This document shows positions 1-9,043 of a stretch of DNA of 64,000 nucleotides, one piece after another. The DNA comes from Ensifer adhaerens (GTDB lineage Bacteria > Pseudomonadota > Alphaproteobacteria > Rhizobiales > Rhizobiaceae). The stretch is from NCBI RefSeq assembly GCF_000697965.2, contig NZ_CP015880.1, positions 3,305,001-3,369,000 of the forward strand. The letters run 5' to 3'. The notes below the pieces were generated by a model, which was given only the letters and a program-made list of their open reading frames with translations, made no database searches and had not been told where the DNA came from. Every line of letters begins with the position of its first letter. Position 1 is the stretch's first letter. Position numbers and translations under genes: made by a program.

Positions 1-94
1 TGGTCCTCAAGCGCCGCGCCGCCGTCGACAGTTGCCCGGTGCGGGCCACCGCCAGAAAGAACTGCAGATCGTCCCAGGTGAAATTCGGATTCAT
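1..94 (-). CDS. LysR-family regulator, N-terminal fragment (cut by window edge)
   Basis: Reading the minus strand from the ATG at 94 gives about 31 residues, beginning MNPNFTWDDLQFFLAVARTG and continuing QLSTAARRL. This is the typical start of a LysR-type winged helix-turn-helix, up to the first recognition helices. The rest lies beyond base 1, so the effector and target cannot be inferred. It is divergent from the GMC oxidoreductase at 426, about 330 bases away, an arrangement in which LysR proteins often control the neighbour. That link is inference. Confidence 0.75.
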   Translation of the reverse strand, partial: MNPNFTWDDLQFFLAVARTGQLSTAARRLRT

Positions 95-425
95 GCTTAC
101 TCCCCGTCTGTCCGAAAATGAACAGATCCTGTTTTGCAATTTACGGTTCCGGACGCTTGCATCCAAGCGGTTTTTTCCCGATTGTACGCGTCAGAGCGGA
201 CATCTGAGGAGCATGTTTGGCCAAATATGAACAGACCGAAACGAACGCCCCCGGCGGCCACCATCCGGCGCCGGAGTATTCCTGCGTTCGTTCGCGGCGG
301 CTGGCGGTTCAGGACGAAGACAAGATGACGAAGCTCAAGAATGCGGCGCCGGGGCGCGGCTGAAGGAGCGATGTCGCCCGAACCCGGGATCTGAAGGGTC
401 GCGCCGTACATATCGAGGGAGAACC
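95..425. other. Intergenic region between LysR gene and GMC oxidoreductase
   Basis: I find no convincing gene in these 331 bases. The stretch separates two divergent genes and should hold both promoters. The one structured element seen is the near-perfect palindrome CATGTTTGGCCAAATATG at 212-229, described separately. A purine-rich ribosome-binding stretch (GAGGGAGAACC) lies just before the ATG at 426. Confidence 0.5.
212..229. promoter_or_regulatory. Candidate LysR-type operator palindrome
   Basis: CATGTTTGGCCAAATATG is an interrupted palindrome with a perfect TTTGGCCAAA core, placed between a divergent LysR gene and the GMC oxidoreductase. LysR proteins usually bind dyads in exactly this position. 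Assignment to the partial LysR gene at the left edge is inferred from position only. Confidence 0.3.
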
Positions 426-2021
426 ATGGACATATACGACTTCATCGTCGTTGGGGCAGGTAGCGCCGGCTGCGTGCTTGCCAACCGCCTTTCGGAAAAC
501 CCGGGGCATCGCGTGCTGCTGCTCGAAGCCGGCGGCCGCGACAACTACCATTGGATCCACATTCCGGTCGGCTATCTCTATTGCATCAACAATCCGCGCA
601 CGGACTGGTGTTTCACGACCGCAGCGGAAGAGGGCCTGAACGGCCGTTCGCTCGGCTATCCCCGCGGCAAGGTGCTCGGCGGCTGCTCGTCGATCAACGG
701 CATGATCTATATGCGCGGCCAGGCTGAGGACTACGACCACTGGCGCCAGCTCGGCTGTACCGGCTGGGGCTGGGACGACGTGCTGCCGCTCTTCAGGAAA
801 TCCGAGGACCACTATCGCGGTGCCAACGAGATGCACGGCGCCGGCGGCGAATGGCGGGTGGAAAAGGCGCGCGTGCGTTGGGACGTGCTCGACGCCTTTC
901 AGAAGGCGGCAAGCGAAGCCGGCATTCCCGAGACGCCGGATTTCAACCGCGGCAGCAACGAAGGCTCCGGTTATTTCGATGTCAACCAGCGTTCCGGCAT
1001 CCGCTGGAACACCGCAAAGGCATTCCTGCGCCCGGCGCACAAGCGCGGCAACCTCACAGTTCTGACCAAGGCGCATGTGCGCAAGCTGATCATCGAGGGC
1101 GATCGCATCGCCGGCGTTGAATTCCAGCATGACGGCACAGTCAAGCGCGCCGGCGCAACCCGCGAAACTGTGCTCTCCGCCGGCGCGATCGGCTCACCCC
1201 ATATCCTCGAACTCTCCGGCATCGGCCGTGGTGACGTGCTGCAGGCAAACGGCATCGAGCTTCGCCACGAACGCGCCGGCGTCGGCGAAAACCTGCAGGA
1301 TCATCTGCAGCTCCGCATGGCCTACAAGGTCACCGGCGTGCCGACGCTCAACGAAAAGGCAAACTCGCTGTTCGGCAAGGCGTCGATCGGGCTCGAATAT
1401 CTGCTGAAGCGTTCCGGGCCGATGGCAATGGCGCCGAGCCAGCTCGGCATCTTCACCCGCTCCGGGCCGGAAAAGGAAACGCCGGATCTGCAGTATCACG
1501 TGCAGCCGGTGTCGCTCGACAAGTTCGGCGAGCCGGTTCATTCCTTCCCGGCAATCACCGCCAGCGTCTGCAATCTGCGCCCGGAAAGCCGCGGATCGGT
1601 ACATCTGAAGGGTCCGGATTTTGCCGCCGCGCCGGACATCAGGCCGCGCTACCTGACGGCGGAGGCCGACCGCGATGTCGCGGTCAGCGCCATCCGGTTG
1701 ACGCGGCAAATCGTCAAGCAACCCTCGTTCGCCCGCTTCAACCCGGTCGAGTTCAAGCCGGGCCCGTCCTACGAGACCGAGGAGGACCTGAAGCGCGCGG
1801 CCGGCGATATCGGCACGACGATCTTCCATCCGGTTGGGACCTGCCGCATGGGCGCCGATCCGGAGAGCGTCGTCGATCCGGAACTGCGCCTGCGCGGTCT
1901 GAAGGGATTGCGCATCGCCGACGCCTCGGTCATGCCGACGATCACCTCGGGCAACACCAATTCGCCGACGATCATGATCGCCGAAAAGGCGGCGACGATG
2001 ATCCTGGCAGTCAATCGCTAG
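426..2021 (+). CDS. GMC-family FAD-dependent oxidoreductase (choline/alcohol dehydrogenase-like)
   Basis: The 531-residue protein opens with the FAD-binding Rossmann motif [17 protein letters not shown] (about residues 8-24). It has the GMC signature region [20 protein letters not shown] near residue 80. The C-terminal substrate domain carries the active-site His in HPVGTCRMG and the Asn/His partner region [14 protein letters not shown]. These proteins oxidise primary alcohols or choline to aldehydes. Length and motifs fit the BetA/AlkJ group, but HPVGTCRMG differs from the betaine pathway enzyme and there is no betI or betB next to it, so the substrate is unknown. GAGGGA precedes the ATG. 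Confidence 0.85.
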   Translation: MDIYDFIVVGAGSAGCVLANRLSENPGHRVLLLEAGGRDNYHWIHIPVGYLYCINNPRTDWCFTTAAEEGLNGRSLGYPRGKVLGGCSSINGMIYMRGQAEDYDHWRQLGCTGWGWDDVLPLFRKSEDHYRGANEMHGAGGEWRVEKARVRWDVLDAFQKAASEAGIPETPDFNRGSNEGSGYFDVNQRSGIRWNTAKAFLRPAHKRGNLTVLTKAHVRKLIIEGDRIAGVEFQHDGTVKRAGATRETVLSAGAIGSPHILELSGIGRGDVLQANGIELRHERAGVGENLQDHLQLRMAYKVTGVPTLNEKANSLFGKASIGLEYLLKRSGPMAMAPSQLGIFTRSGPEKETPDLQYHVQPVSLDKFGEPVHSFPAITASVCNLRPESRGSVHLKGPDFAAAPDIRPRYLTAEADRDVAVSAIRLTRQIVKQPSFARFNPVEFKPGPSYETEEDLKRAAGDIGTTIFHPVGTCRMGADPESVVDPELRLRGLKGLRIADASVMPTITSGNTNSPTIMIAEKAATMILAVNR

Positions 2022-2217
2022 GTGTCAGCGGCAAGGGCGGGCTGCACTCGGGCGTCCGCCGAAGATGCTGATTCCACGCCGGATTCGGCCAGCTAGCGGT
2101 GTCGGATAACGGTAAACTGGCCGAAAAGCGACGCGAAAAGCTTAAATCTCAGGCGTTGAGCCCCTATATCAGGTCCTGATGGCTCGGTTTGAGCCCAAGC
2201 AAGATTTAGGGGTTGTG

Positions 2218-3267
2218 ATGGCAATGCAGCGATTTGGGCGTTTTGGACGAACTCTGGCAATGATGGCGATCGGCATGGTCGTTGCGCTGACCGTTGTGGA
2301 CGTCGCCGAAGCGCGGCGTTCGGGCGGCGGCTTCGGTAGCCGCGGCACCCGCACCTTCTCGCAGCCGCCGGTCACCCGTACCGCGCCGACCAACGCGGCA
2401 CCGATCGACCGTTCGATGACGCCGCGCCAGGACGCAGGCCCGGCCGCAACCAATCCGGCAGCCGGCCAGACGCGCCCGAACGCCACCCAGCCGAACGCCC
2501 GTCCGGGCTTCCTCAGCGGCTTCGGCGGTTCGCTGCTCGGTGGCCTGATGGTTGGCGGCCTCATCGGCATGCTGATGGGCGGCGGTTTCGGCGGTGCTGC
2601 CGGCTTCCTCGGCCTGATCGTGCAGATGCTCCTGATCGGTGGCCTGATCATGCTCGCCATGCGCTTCTTTAACCGCAACCGCCAGCAGACAGCCTATGCC
2701 GGCCCGTCCGAGCGCTCGTCGGGCCAGCAGCCATCGAACGGCATGCCGTCGTTCAAGATCCCGAGCATCGGCGGCGGCCAGGCAAGCGGTCAGGCGCAGG
2801 CTCGACCCCAGGCAGCCCCTCAGGCGGCGCCCGTCACCGACGGCCCGGCCGATGAAATCGGCGTCCAGGGGTCTGACCTCGAGCAGTTCGAAAAGATGCT
2901 GAAAGACGTGCAGGCGGCTTACGCCGCGGAAGACTACGGCACGCTGCGTCGCCTGACGACGCCGGAAGCCATGTCGTACCTAGCCGAAGAGCTCAGCGAC
3001 AACGCCACGAGCGGCGTCAAGAACGATGTGCGCGACGTGCACCTCGTTCAGGGCGACGTCGCCGAAGCCTGGTCGGAAAACGGAACCGAATTTGCGACCG
3101 TCGCCATGCGCTACGAGAGCATCGACGTCATGCGCGACCGCACCACCGGCAAGGTGATCAGCGGCGATCCGGACAATCTCACGGAAGCCGTCGAGCTCTG
3201 GACTTTCGTGCGCAAGCCGGGTTCCGAATGGCAGGTTTCGGCGATCCAGGGCGTCAGCCACGACTGA
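2218..3267 (+). CDS. Tim44-like domain membrane protein
   Basis: About 349 residues from the ATG at 2218; an in-frame ATG at 2179 lacks a good ribosome-binding site, and the chosen start is followed directly by a signal/anchor sequence (residues about 10-28). A low-complexity Gly/Pro/Thr region follows, then a Gly-rich hydrophobic hairpin (about residues 115-150, LLGGLMVGGLIGMLMGGGFG) and a C-terminal Tim44-like domain starting near DLEQFEKMLKDVQAAY. Bacterial Tim44-domain proteins of this layout are inner-membrane proteins of unclear role, related to the matrix import factor only through the C-terminal fold. It stands alone and is followed by a terminator. Confidence 0.8.
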   Translation: MAMQRFGRFGRTLAMMAIGMVVALTVVDVAEARRSGGGFGSRGTRTFSQPPVTRTAPTNAAPIDRSMTPRQDAGPAATNPAAGQTRPNATQPNARPGFLSGFGGSLLGGLMVGGLIGMLMGGGFGGAAGFLGLIVQMLLIGGLIMLAMRFFNRNRQQTAYAGPSERSSGQQPSNGMPSFKIPSIGGGQASGQAQARPQAAPQAAPVTDGPADEIGVQGSDLEQFEKMLKDVQAAYAAEDYGTLRRLTTPEAMSYLAEELSDNATSGVKNDVRDVHLVQGDVAEAWSENGTEFATVAMRYESIDVMRDRTTGKVISGDPDNLTEAVELWTFVRKPGSEWQVSAIQGVSHD

Positions 3268-3284
3268 CGCGCAGCAAAGCCTAT

Positions 3285-3321
3285 AAAAAAGGCCCGGTCG
3301 GCATCTCCGCACCGGGCCTTT
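3285..3321. terminator. Bidirectional rho-independent terminator
   Basis: AAGGCCCGGT (3289-3298) pairs with ACCGGGCCTT (3311-3320). A run of six A precedes the stem and pyrimidines follow, so it can serve both the Tim44-domain gene and the convergent LysR gene. Confidence 0.8.
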
Positions 3322-3341
3322 CCGTTTTCAGGCTTGTCCAA

Positions 3342-4271
3342 TCACACGGCCGCGGGGGCCCCAGTCGGCGGCGCGAGGATGCCGGTGATCAGATCTCGCA
3401 GCCAGCGATGGGCGGGGTCGCCGTCGCGCCGCCGGTGCCAGATCTGCCGGAAGGCGAAGGGCGGGATCGCGAAGGGTGGCGCGAAGATGGCGAGCGGCCC
3501 GATCTCCCCGTCGCGGGGCAGGATCCGGCGCGCAACCGTAAGCACGAGATCGGTTCCGGGAACGAGACCCGGCGCCGCACTCCAATGAGGCAGGGCCAGC
3601 GCAATGCGGCGCTTGTGTCCAATAGCCGAAAGCGCAAGGTCGATCTCGTTGCCGGTATCGCCACGCAGGGAGACGAGAATATGCGGCCGCTGCAGATAGG
3701 CCGAAAGTTCCATCGTCTTTTCGCCGCCGAGGCTCGCGCGATCGGCCAGGCAGGCGAAGTGCTCCTCGAACAGCAATGATGTCCTCAGATCCTCGGCAAG
3801 CGTCGGGAAAACCCCGAGCGCCAGATCGATTTCGCCGTCGACGGCCTGTGCCATCATCACTTCGCGGCTTGCCTGGCTGACGAGGAGATCGACGTTCGGC
3901 GCCTGCCGGCGCAGCACGGTCATCAGTTGCGGCAGCAGCACAAGCGCAGCGTAGTCGGACATCGCCAGCCGGAAGACGTGGGGCTCGCGCGCCGGATCGA
4001 ACGGATGAGACCCCATGAGCAGACGCATATGCGCGAGCGCTTCGGCAAGCTGCGGCGCGATCTCCAGCGCCCGCACCGTCGGCTCGAGCTGGCCGCCATG
4101 GCGAACCAGCAAGGGATCGTCGAACAGAGCGCGCAACCGCGCCAGCGCATGGCTGACGGCAGGCTGGCTCTTGTTCAACCGCAGAGCCGCGCGCGAGACG
4201 TGGCGCTCCGCCAGGAGCGCGTCGAGCACCACGAGCAGGTTCAGGTCGATTGCGCCGAGATTATTCATCAT
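3342..4271 (-). CDS. LysR-family transcriptional regulator
   Basis: About 309 residues from the double ATG at 4271/4268 (MMNNLGAIDLNLLVVLDALL). The helix-turn-helix is at about residues 20-65 (HVSRAALRLNKSQPAVSHAL), followed by the LRALFDDPLLVRHG linker typical of the NodD/NahR-like branch. A longer reading frame extends upstream but its extra N-terminus is not LysR-like. It is divergent from the small DMT-type transporter at 4352, 80 bases away, which is the natural candidate target. The effector is unknown. Confidence 0.85.
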   Translation of the reverse strand: MMNNLGAIDLNLLVVLDALLAERHVSRAALRLNKSQPAVSHALARLRALFDDPLLVRHGGQLEPTVRALEIAPQLAEALAHMRLLMGSHPFDPAREPHVFRLAMSDYAALVLLPQLMTVLRRQAPNVDLLVSQASREVMMAQAVDGEIDLALGVFPTLAEDLRTSLLFEEHFACLADRASLGGEKTMELSAYLQRPHILVSLRGDTGNEIDLALSAIGHKRRIALALPHWSAAPGLVPGTDLVLTVARRILPRDGEIGPLAIFAPPFAIPPFAFRQIWHRRRDGDPAHRWLRDLITGILAPPTGAPAAV

Positions 4272-4351
4272 ACGAATATAGCACGTGAAAAATTGGAATT
4301 TCCATTCCCAAGATAGATGATGGAGGATCGCCGCAACAAAAAGGAAAAACA

Positions 4352-4840
4352 ATGCCCAATCTCTCCTCCCTCCTGTTGCTTGCCGTGGCGATCTTCGCCG
4401 GCGCCGTCGTCCCCCTCCAGGCCGGCGCCAATGCCAACCTTGGCCGCCTCCTCGGCCATCCGCTCTGGGCGACGGTCGTCTCGCTCGGCGTCAGTCTCGC
4501 GCTCATCCTGCCGATGCTGATTGCCTTCCGGGCGCCGTTGCCCAGCCTGGCTGTGGCATTCAAGGGTCCGTGGTGGATCTGGATCGGCGGCCTCGCCGGC
4601 GTGATCTACATCACCGCGGCTCTCCTCCTTGCGCCGAAGCTCGGCGCGGCAAGCTTCATTGTCGCCGTCATCGCCGGCCAGATGGCCATTTCCATGTTGA
4701 TCGATCACTACGGCCTGATGGGTTTCCCGCAAAAGCCGGTCAATGCGGCGCGGCTGACCGGCCTGTTCTTCATCGTCGGCGGCATGGTGATCACCCAGAT
4801 CGCCAATGTCACGCCGGCCTTGGCCAACGCGCCGCGATAG
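4352..4840 (+). CDS. DMT-superfamily small membrane transporter (YdcZ/DUF606 type)
   Basis: 162 residues, almost entirely hydrophobic, with five predicted membrane segments. It shows the family's opening pattern with AGAVVPLQAGANANLGRLLG near residues 16-35 and HPLWATVVSLGVSLALILP after it. Members of this family are single-domain, half-size relatives of drug/metabolite transporters and are often paired. No second copy is adjacent here. It is divergent from a LysR regulator that probably controls it. Substrate unknown. Confidence 0.75.
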   Translation: MPNLSSLLLLAVAIFAGAVVPLQAGANANLGRLLGHPLWATVVSLGVSLALILPMLIAFRAPLPSLAVAFKGPWWIWIGGLAGVIYITAALLLAPKLGAASFIVAVIAGQMAISMLIDHYGLMGFPQKPVNAARLTGLFFIVGGMVITQIANVTPALANAPR

Positions 4841-4960
4841 CACAGAGCCGCATCTCGGCAGCGGCAGCCATGACGATCAAGGCTGCCGCTTGTCACCTGA
4901 GAAGCACCCATGGTAAATGGCTGACCATGTCGAGCGAACCCGATTTGATGGCCTGATTTG

Positions 4961-4978
4961 CCCCGCAAGGCGGGGTTT
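4961..4978 (+). terminator. Weak hairpin terminator
   Basis: CCCCGC (4961-4966) pairs with GCGGGG (4970-4975), followed by only three T. It lies 120 bases beyond the DMT gene, so it may end that transcript, but the U-tract is poor. Confidence 0.35.
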
Positions 4979-5097
4979 GCATCTGTGAGCCCAGAACCGT
5001 CCGCCTCTTGCGCGGGCTTATCCTGTTCGCGTTCGATCTCATCAAACCTGCCCAATACAGCAGACCCGAGATCGATTGCGTCTCATCGGGCTCTCCT

Positions 5098-6342
5098 ATG
5101 GACAAATCCAATCTTTGGGGCGTTGCCGCCTTCCGGCGCATCAGCCTCGTCCTCACCGTCGATTCCTTCTGCTCCTGGATGCTCGTCGCCGCGCTGCCGC
5201 TCGTCGTTGCACGCCGCTTCGGCGCCGGTGCGGAACTGGTCGGCAGTCTTGCCTTGCGTCTGCTGCCGAGCCTCCTGCTTGCGCCGATCGTCGCCTCGCT
5301 CCTACGGCGCAGCGGCCCGCAGCTTCCGGTGCTGTGCTGCCTGTCGGTGACCGCCATCGCCATTCCCGGCCTTGCGTTCGCGCCGGACGCAATGACATTG
5401 CACGTGATCGTCCTGGTCATCGGCGCTGCGGACGCGGTGGTCACGCCGGGTCTGTTGATGCTGCGCGCCGCCGTCGTTCCAGCCGGCCGCAACATGGAGG
5501 CCAACACCGCCTTCCAGGCGATCGACCGCTTCGCCAAGATTTTCGGTCCGCCGGCGGCGGGTCTGGCAGCTGCCTCCACCTCGATCGTGACAACCCTTCT
5601 TGCGCTGTCCCTTGCCCAGATCGGGGCAGCCCTTCTGCTGGTGCTTCAACCACGCGACAAGCCGGGGCAAGAGAACGCGGCACCCTCGCACGCATCGGGC
5701 TTCGGACGGGAAACCCTTGCGATGTTTCGCGAAAACCCCTTGCTCTGGGCTTTGCTGCTCCCGGCCTTCGGCTACATGGTCTCGCTCGGGACACTGCAGC
5801 CGTTCCTGTTCTGGCTCAGTCGTGACCAGTTTCATCTCGGCCCGGAGATGTGGACCTTGCTTCTGGCGGCACAGGGCGCCGGCGCCCTGATTGGTGCTGT
5901 CGTCTCGCACCGATTGGCGGGAGCTTTGACCAGTACGCAGGCGCTGCTTCGCGCCTATCTTCTCTCCAGCCTGCTCGAAGGCCTTTCGTCCTTCGCGCTG
6001 ATTTTTGCCCCCAACTCCCTGGTGGCCAGCGGACTGCTGATCGTCGGCGGCATACCGGAGATGATCGCTTTCGCTACCTACTTTACCCTCCTGCAACGCT
6101 GCCTGTCCCTGGAGCGCCAGGCAGTGTTTTACGCCGTGAGCTTGCCACTCATGGATGCCTGCTTGATCGCCGGCATCGTCTCGGGAGCCTTCTATACCAG
6201 CAATCTCGTGACCCTCGGGCAGTTCTGGCTCTTTGCCAGCGCCTGCGTCGTGCTTCCGGTTCTGCCGTTCCTCGCGTGGCGCGGGTCGGCGACCGACCGT
6301 CAGAGCAGTGTCTCGCGGCAAAAAGATCAACGCCAGCCGTAA
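5098..6342 (+). CDS. MFS transporter
   Basis: 414 residues from the ATG at 5098 (MDKSNLWGVAAFRRISL). An upstream in-frame ATG at 5008 would add a non-hydrophobic leader and is less likely. There are twelve hydrophobic segments in two halves with a polar loop near residues 190-215. The sequence resembles small-molecule/siderophore exporters of the MFS_3 group more than sugar permeases. No regulator or enzyme is clearly linked, and the stop codon lies inside a terminator hairpin. Substrate unknown. Confidence 0.75.
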   Translation: MDKSNLWGVAAFRRISLVLTVDSFCSWMLVAALPLVVARRFGAGAELVGSLALRLLPSLLLAPIVASLLRRSGPQLPVLCCLSVTAIAIPGLAFAPDAMTLHVIVLVIGAADAVVTPGLLMLRAAVVPAGRNMEANTAFQAIDRFAKIFGPPAAGLAAASTSIVTTLLALSLAQIGAALLLVLQPRDKPGQENAAPSHASGFGRETLAMFRENPLLWALLLPAFGYMVSLGTLQPFLFWLSRDQFHLGPEMWTLLLAAQGAGALIGAVVSHRLAGALTSTQALLRAYLLSSLLEGLSSFALIFAPNSLVASGLLIVGGIPEMIAFATYFTLLQRCLSLERQAVFYAVSLPLMDACLIAGIVSGAFYTSNLVTLGQFWLFASACVVLPVLPFLAWRGSATDRQSSVSRQKDQRQP

Positions 6343-6360
6343 CTTACGGCTGGCGTGTTT
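6331..6360 (+). terminator. Terminator overlapping the MFS stop codon
   Basis: CGCCAGCCGTAA (6331-6342) pairs with TTACGGCTGGCG (6344-6355) and is followed by a short T-rich stretch (TGTTT). The stop codon TAA is part of the stem. Confidence 0.7.
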
Positions 6361-6405
6361 CGCTTTGACTGGCCATACTCGCACCGGGCTATAAAGGGGT
6401 ATTGC

Positions 6406-7884
6406 ATGCAGGACCGGTTGTTCATCGATGGCAAATGGGAAAAACCGCGGCGCGGCGGCACGCTCGACGTGATCGATCCGGCGACGGAGGAGATCATCCA
6501 TCGTGCGCCTGCGGCAACCTACGAAGACGTGGACAGGGCCGCAAAAGCGGCCCGCATCGCCTTCGACAGCGGCCCCTGGCCAAAACTTTCGGGCAACGAG
6601 CGCGCCGCCTATCTGCGTGCAATCGCCGCCAAGATCGAGGAAAAGCGCCACTCGCTGGCCCGGCTCGAAGTCGCCGACAACGGCAAGCCGCTGCCGGAAG
6701 CATTGTGGGACATCGACGATGCCGCAGGCTGCTTCCGCTATTATGCCGGTCTCGCCGAGGAACTGGACACCAGCCCTGAGGAGGCGATCGCCGTCGGCGA
6801 CAGCCGCTTCACGTCACGCGCCGTGCGCGAACCGCTCGGCGTCGTCGGCGCGATCACCCCGTGGAACTATCCGTTGCTGATGGTGTCGTGGAAGGTGGCG
6901 CCGGCGCTGGCCGCCGGCTGCACCATCGTGCTCAAACCGTCGGAGCTGACACCGCTGACAGCACTTGAGCTCGGCGTCATCGCCGAGGAAGTCGGGCTGC
7001 CGGCCGGCGTGCTCAACATCCTCACCGGCACCGGCCAGGACGCCGGCCAGCCGCTGACCGAGCATCCGCTGGTCGACAAGCTTGCCTTCACCGGCTCCGT
7101 CGTCACCGGCCGCAAGGTGATGATGGCCGGTGCCCAGGACATCAAGAATGTCAGCCTCGAACTCGGCGGCAAGTCACCCTTCGTCGTCTTTGCCGACAGC
7201 GACATCGACAAGGCCGTCGAATGGATCATGTTCGGCATCTTCTGGAACCAGGGCCAGGTCTGCTCGGCGACCTCGCGCGTGCTCGTCGAGGAGTCAATCT
7301 ACGAGACCGTCGTCAAGCGCCTCTGCGAAGAAGCGGCGAAGATCACCATCGGCAATGGTCTGGAAGACGGCACCCTGCTCGGGCCGATCGTCTCGAAGGG
7401 GCAGTACGACAAGATCATGGGCGCGATCGACCGCGCCCGCCAGGACGGCGCCACGGTGGCTGCCGGCGGCGGCCGCCCGGCCGGCCTCAACAGCGGCTAC
7501 TTCATCGAACCGACGGTGCTGACCGATATGCGCGAAGACAGTTACGTCTGGCGCGAGGAGATCTTTGGTCCGGTCGTCTGCGTCAAGCCGTTTGGCGAAG
7601 AGGCCGACGCGATCCGCATGGCCAACGACAGCCGCTTCGGTCTTGCAGCCGCCGTCATGTCGGCCGACAGGGACCGCTGCGAGCGCGTCGCCCGCGCTTT
7701 TCGCGCTGGCATCGTCTGGATCAACTGCTCGCAGCCGACCTTCGCCGAAGCACCCTGGGGTGGCTACAAGCAATCGGGCATCGGCCGTGAGCTCGGCCGC
7801 TGGGGCCTCTCCAATTATCTGGAGACCAAGCAGATCACCAGTTTCGACGCCGACGAGCCCTGGGGCTGGTACATCAAGGGATAG
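6406..7884 (+). CDS. Aldehyde dehydrogenase, betaine-aldehyde-dehydrogenase-like
   Basis: 492 residues from the ATG at 6406, preceded by AAAGGGG. It has the NAD-dependent ALDH fold with the substrate pocket motif ITPWNYPLLM near residue 150, catalytic Glu252 in LELGGKSP and nucleophile Cys286 in GQVCSATSRV. Those two positions equal the numbering of characterised BADH enzymes, and the C-terminal SQPTFAEAPWGGYKQSGIG is also of that type. It oxidises an aldehyde to the acid with NAD(P). No choline operon genes flank it, so betaine aldehyde is only one possible substrate. Amino- or hydroxy-aldehydes are alternatives. Confidence 0.85.
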   Translation: MQDRLFIDGKWEKPRRGGTLDVIDPATEEIIHRAPAATYEDVDRAAKAARIAFDSGPWPKLSGNERAAYLRAIAAKIEEKRHSLARLEVADNGKPLPEALWDIDDAAGCFRYYAGLAEELDTSPEEAIAVGDSRFTSRAVREPLGVVGAITPWNYPLLMVSWKVAPALAAGCTIVLKPSELTPLTALELGVIAEEVGLPAGVLNILTGTGQDAGQPLTEHPLVDKLAFTGSVVTGRKVMMAGAQDIKNVSLELGGKSPFVVFADSDIDKAVEWIMFGIFWNQGQVCSATSRVLVEESIYETVVKRLCEEAAKITIGNGLEDGTLLGPIVSKGQYDKIMGAIDRARQDGATVAAGGGRPAGLNSGYFIEPTVLTDMREDSYVWREEIFGPVVCVKPFGEEADAIRMANDSRFGLAAAVMSADRDRCERVARAFRAGIVWINCSQPTFAEAPWGGYKQSGIGRELGRWGLSNYLETKQITSFDADEPWGWYIKG

Positions 7885-8000
7885 CGCCGATCGGGGCGTG
7901 GAGGTCAGCGTCAAATTCCCTTCATGCGGCTGTGAAATAAGCCGACTAACGATGGCATCACGCAAAGTTGTCGTCGAACACACGCAATCCGGAGGGTCAG

Positions 8001-8921
8001 ATGAACAGGTCGAACGACGAGATCGAAACGCAGGACTGGCTGGAAGCAGAACTGGCCGACACGCTCGACGAGGACTACGAACTCGAGCTTTCCGAACCGG
8101 CGCTGTCGGAAGAGATCCGCAAGATCTACCGCAAGAACCACCCGCCATCGATCCCGCGCATCGATTACTTCCGCTCGCTGCTGAAGTTGCAGTCGGAGCT
8201 GATCAAACTTCAGGACTGGGTGGTCCATCACAAGGAAAAGGTGGTGGTGATCTTCGAGGGCCGCGATTCCGCTGGCAAAGGCGGCGTCATCAAGCGCATC
8301 ACCCAGAGGCTCAATCCCCGCGTCGTGCGTGTCGTCGCGCTGCCGGCACCGTCCGACCGCGAAAAGACGCAATGGTATTTCCAGCGCTACGTGCCGCACC
8401 TGCCGGCCGGCGGCGAGATCGTGCTCTTCGACCGCTCCTGGTACAACCGCTCCGGCGTCGAGCGCGTCATGGGCTTCGCCACCGAGGACCAGGTCGAGCA
8501 GTTCTTCGACGACGTGCCGGAATTCGAGCGCATGCTGGTTCGCTCCGGCATCCGGCTGGTGAAGTACTGGTTCTCGATCACCGACGAGGAGCAGCAGATG
8601 CGCTTCCTGGTGCGCATTCACGACCCGTTGAAGCAGTGGAAGCTGTCGCCGATGGATCTGCAGTCGCGGGTGCGCTGGGAAGGTTACACCAAGGCCAAGG
8701 AGGAGACCTTCGCCCGAACCAACATCCCGGAAGCGCCCTGGCATATCGTCGAAGGCAACGACAAGAAGCGCGCCCGTCTGAACTGCATCGACCACCTGTT
8801 GAGGCAGATCCGCTACGAGGACGTGCCGCACGAGGAAATCTCCCTACCGGAACGCGTCTTCAACCCGGATTACGAGCGCAAGGTTCTGCCGCCGGAACTC
8901 TACGTGCCGTCGAAATACTGA
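8001..8921 (+). CDS. ppk2: Polyphosphate kinase 2 (PPK2 class I)
   Basis: 306 residues from the ATG at 8001, preceded by GGAGGG. It shows Walker A (FEGRDSAGKGG, about residues 85-95) and the Walker B/lid region (VLFDRSWYNRSGVERVMGF), plus conserved Arg-rich lid residues. PPK2 transfers phosphate between polyphosphate and nucleoside diphosphates, usually favouring NTP formation from polyP. Its one-domain length fits class I. The gene appears monocistronic. A GC-rich hairpin (ACGCGGGC/GCCCGCGT, 8925-8944) directly follows the stop and may end the transcript. Confidence 0.9.
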   Translation: MNRSNDEIETQDWLEAELADTLDEDYELELSEPALSEEIRKIYRKNHPPSIPRIDYFRSLLKLQSELIKLQDWVVHHKEKVVVIFEGRDSAGKGGVIKRITQRLNPRVVRVVALPAPSDREKTQWYFQRYVPHLPAGGEIVLFDRSWYNRSGVERVMGFATEDQVEQFFDDVPEFERMLVRSGIRLVKYWFSITDEEQQMRFLVRIHDPLKQWKLSPMDLQSRVRWEGYTKAKEETFARTNIPEAPWHIVEGNDKKRARLNCIDHLLRQIRYEDVPHEEISLPERVFNPDYERKVLPPELYVPSKY

Positions 8922-9017
8922 CGCACGCGGGCAACTGCCCGCGTCTGCAGCCGTTGAAAGCAAGGCGGCATCCGCCCGCCTCGCTTGCAATATCCCCGCG
9001 AAAATCAGAGATTGCCG

Positions 9018-9033
9018 TGAAACGCCAGTTTCA
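9018..9033. promoter_or_regulatory. Perfect TGAAAC-N4-GTTTCA operator at the RpiR gene
   Basis: TGAAACGCCAGTTTCA is a perfect inverted repeat ending 10 bases before the ATG of the RpiR-type gene. Its position supports the ATG at 9044 over the GTG at 9017 as start, and suggests autoregulation. Related sites lie upstream of the downstream transporter. Confidence 0.6.
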
Positions 9034-9043
9034 TGGACATCGC

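Noticed and set aside
5302..6651. A 449-codon open frame on the minus strand opposite the MFS and ALDH genes
   Set aside because: It crosses two well-supported genes and has no recognisable domain.
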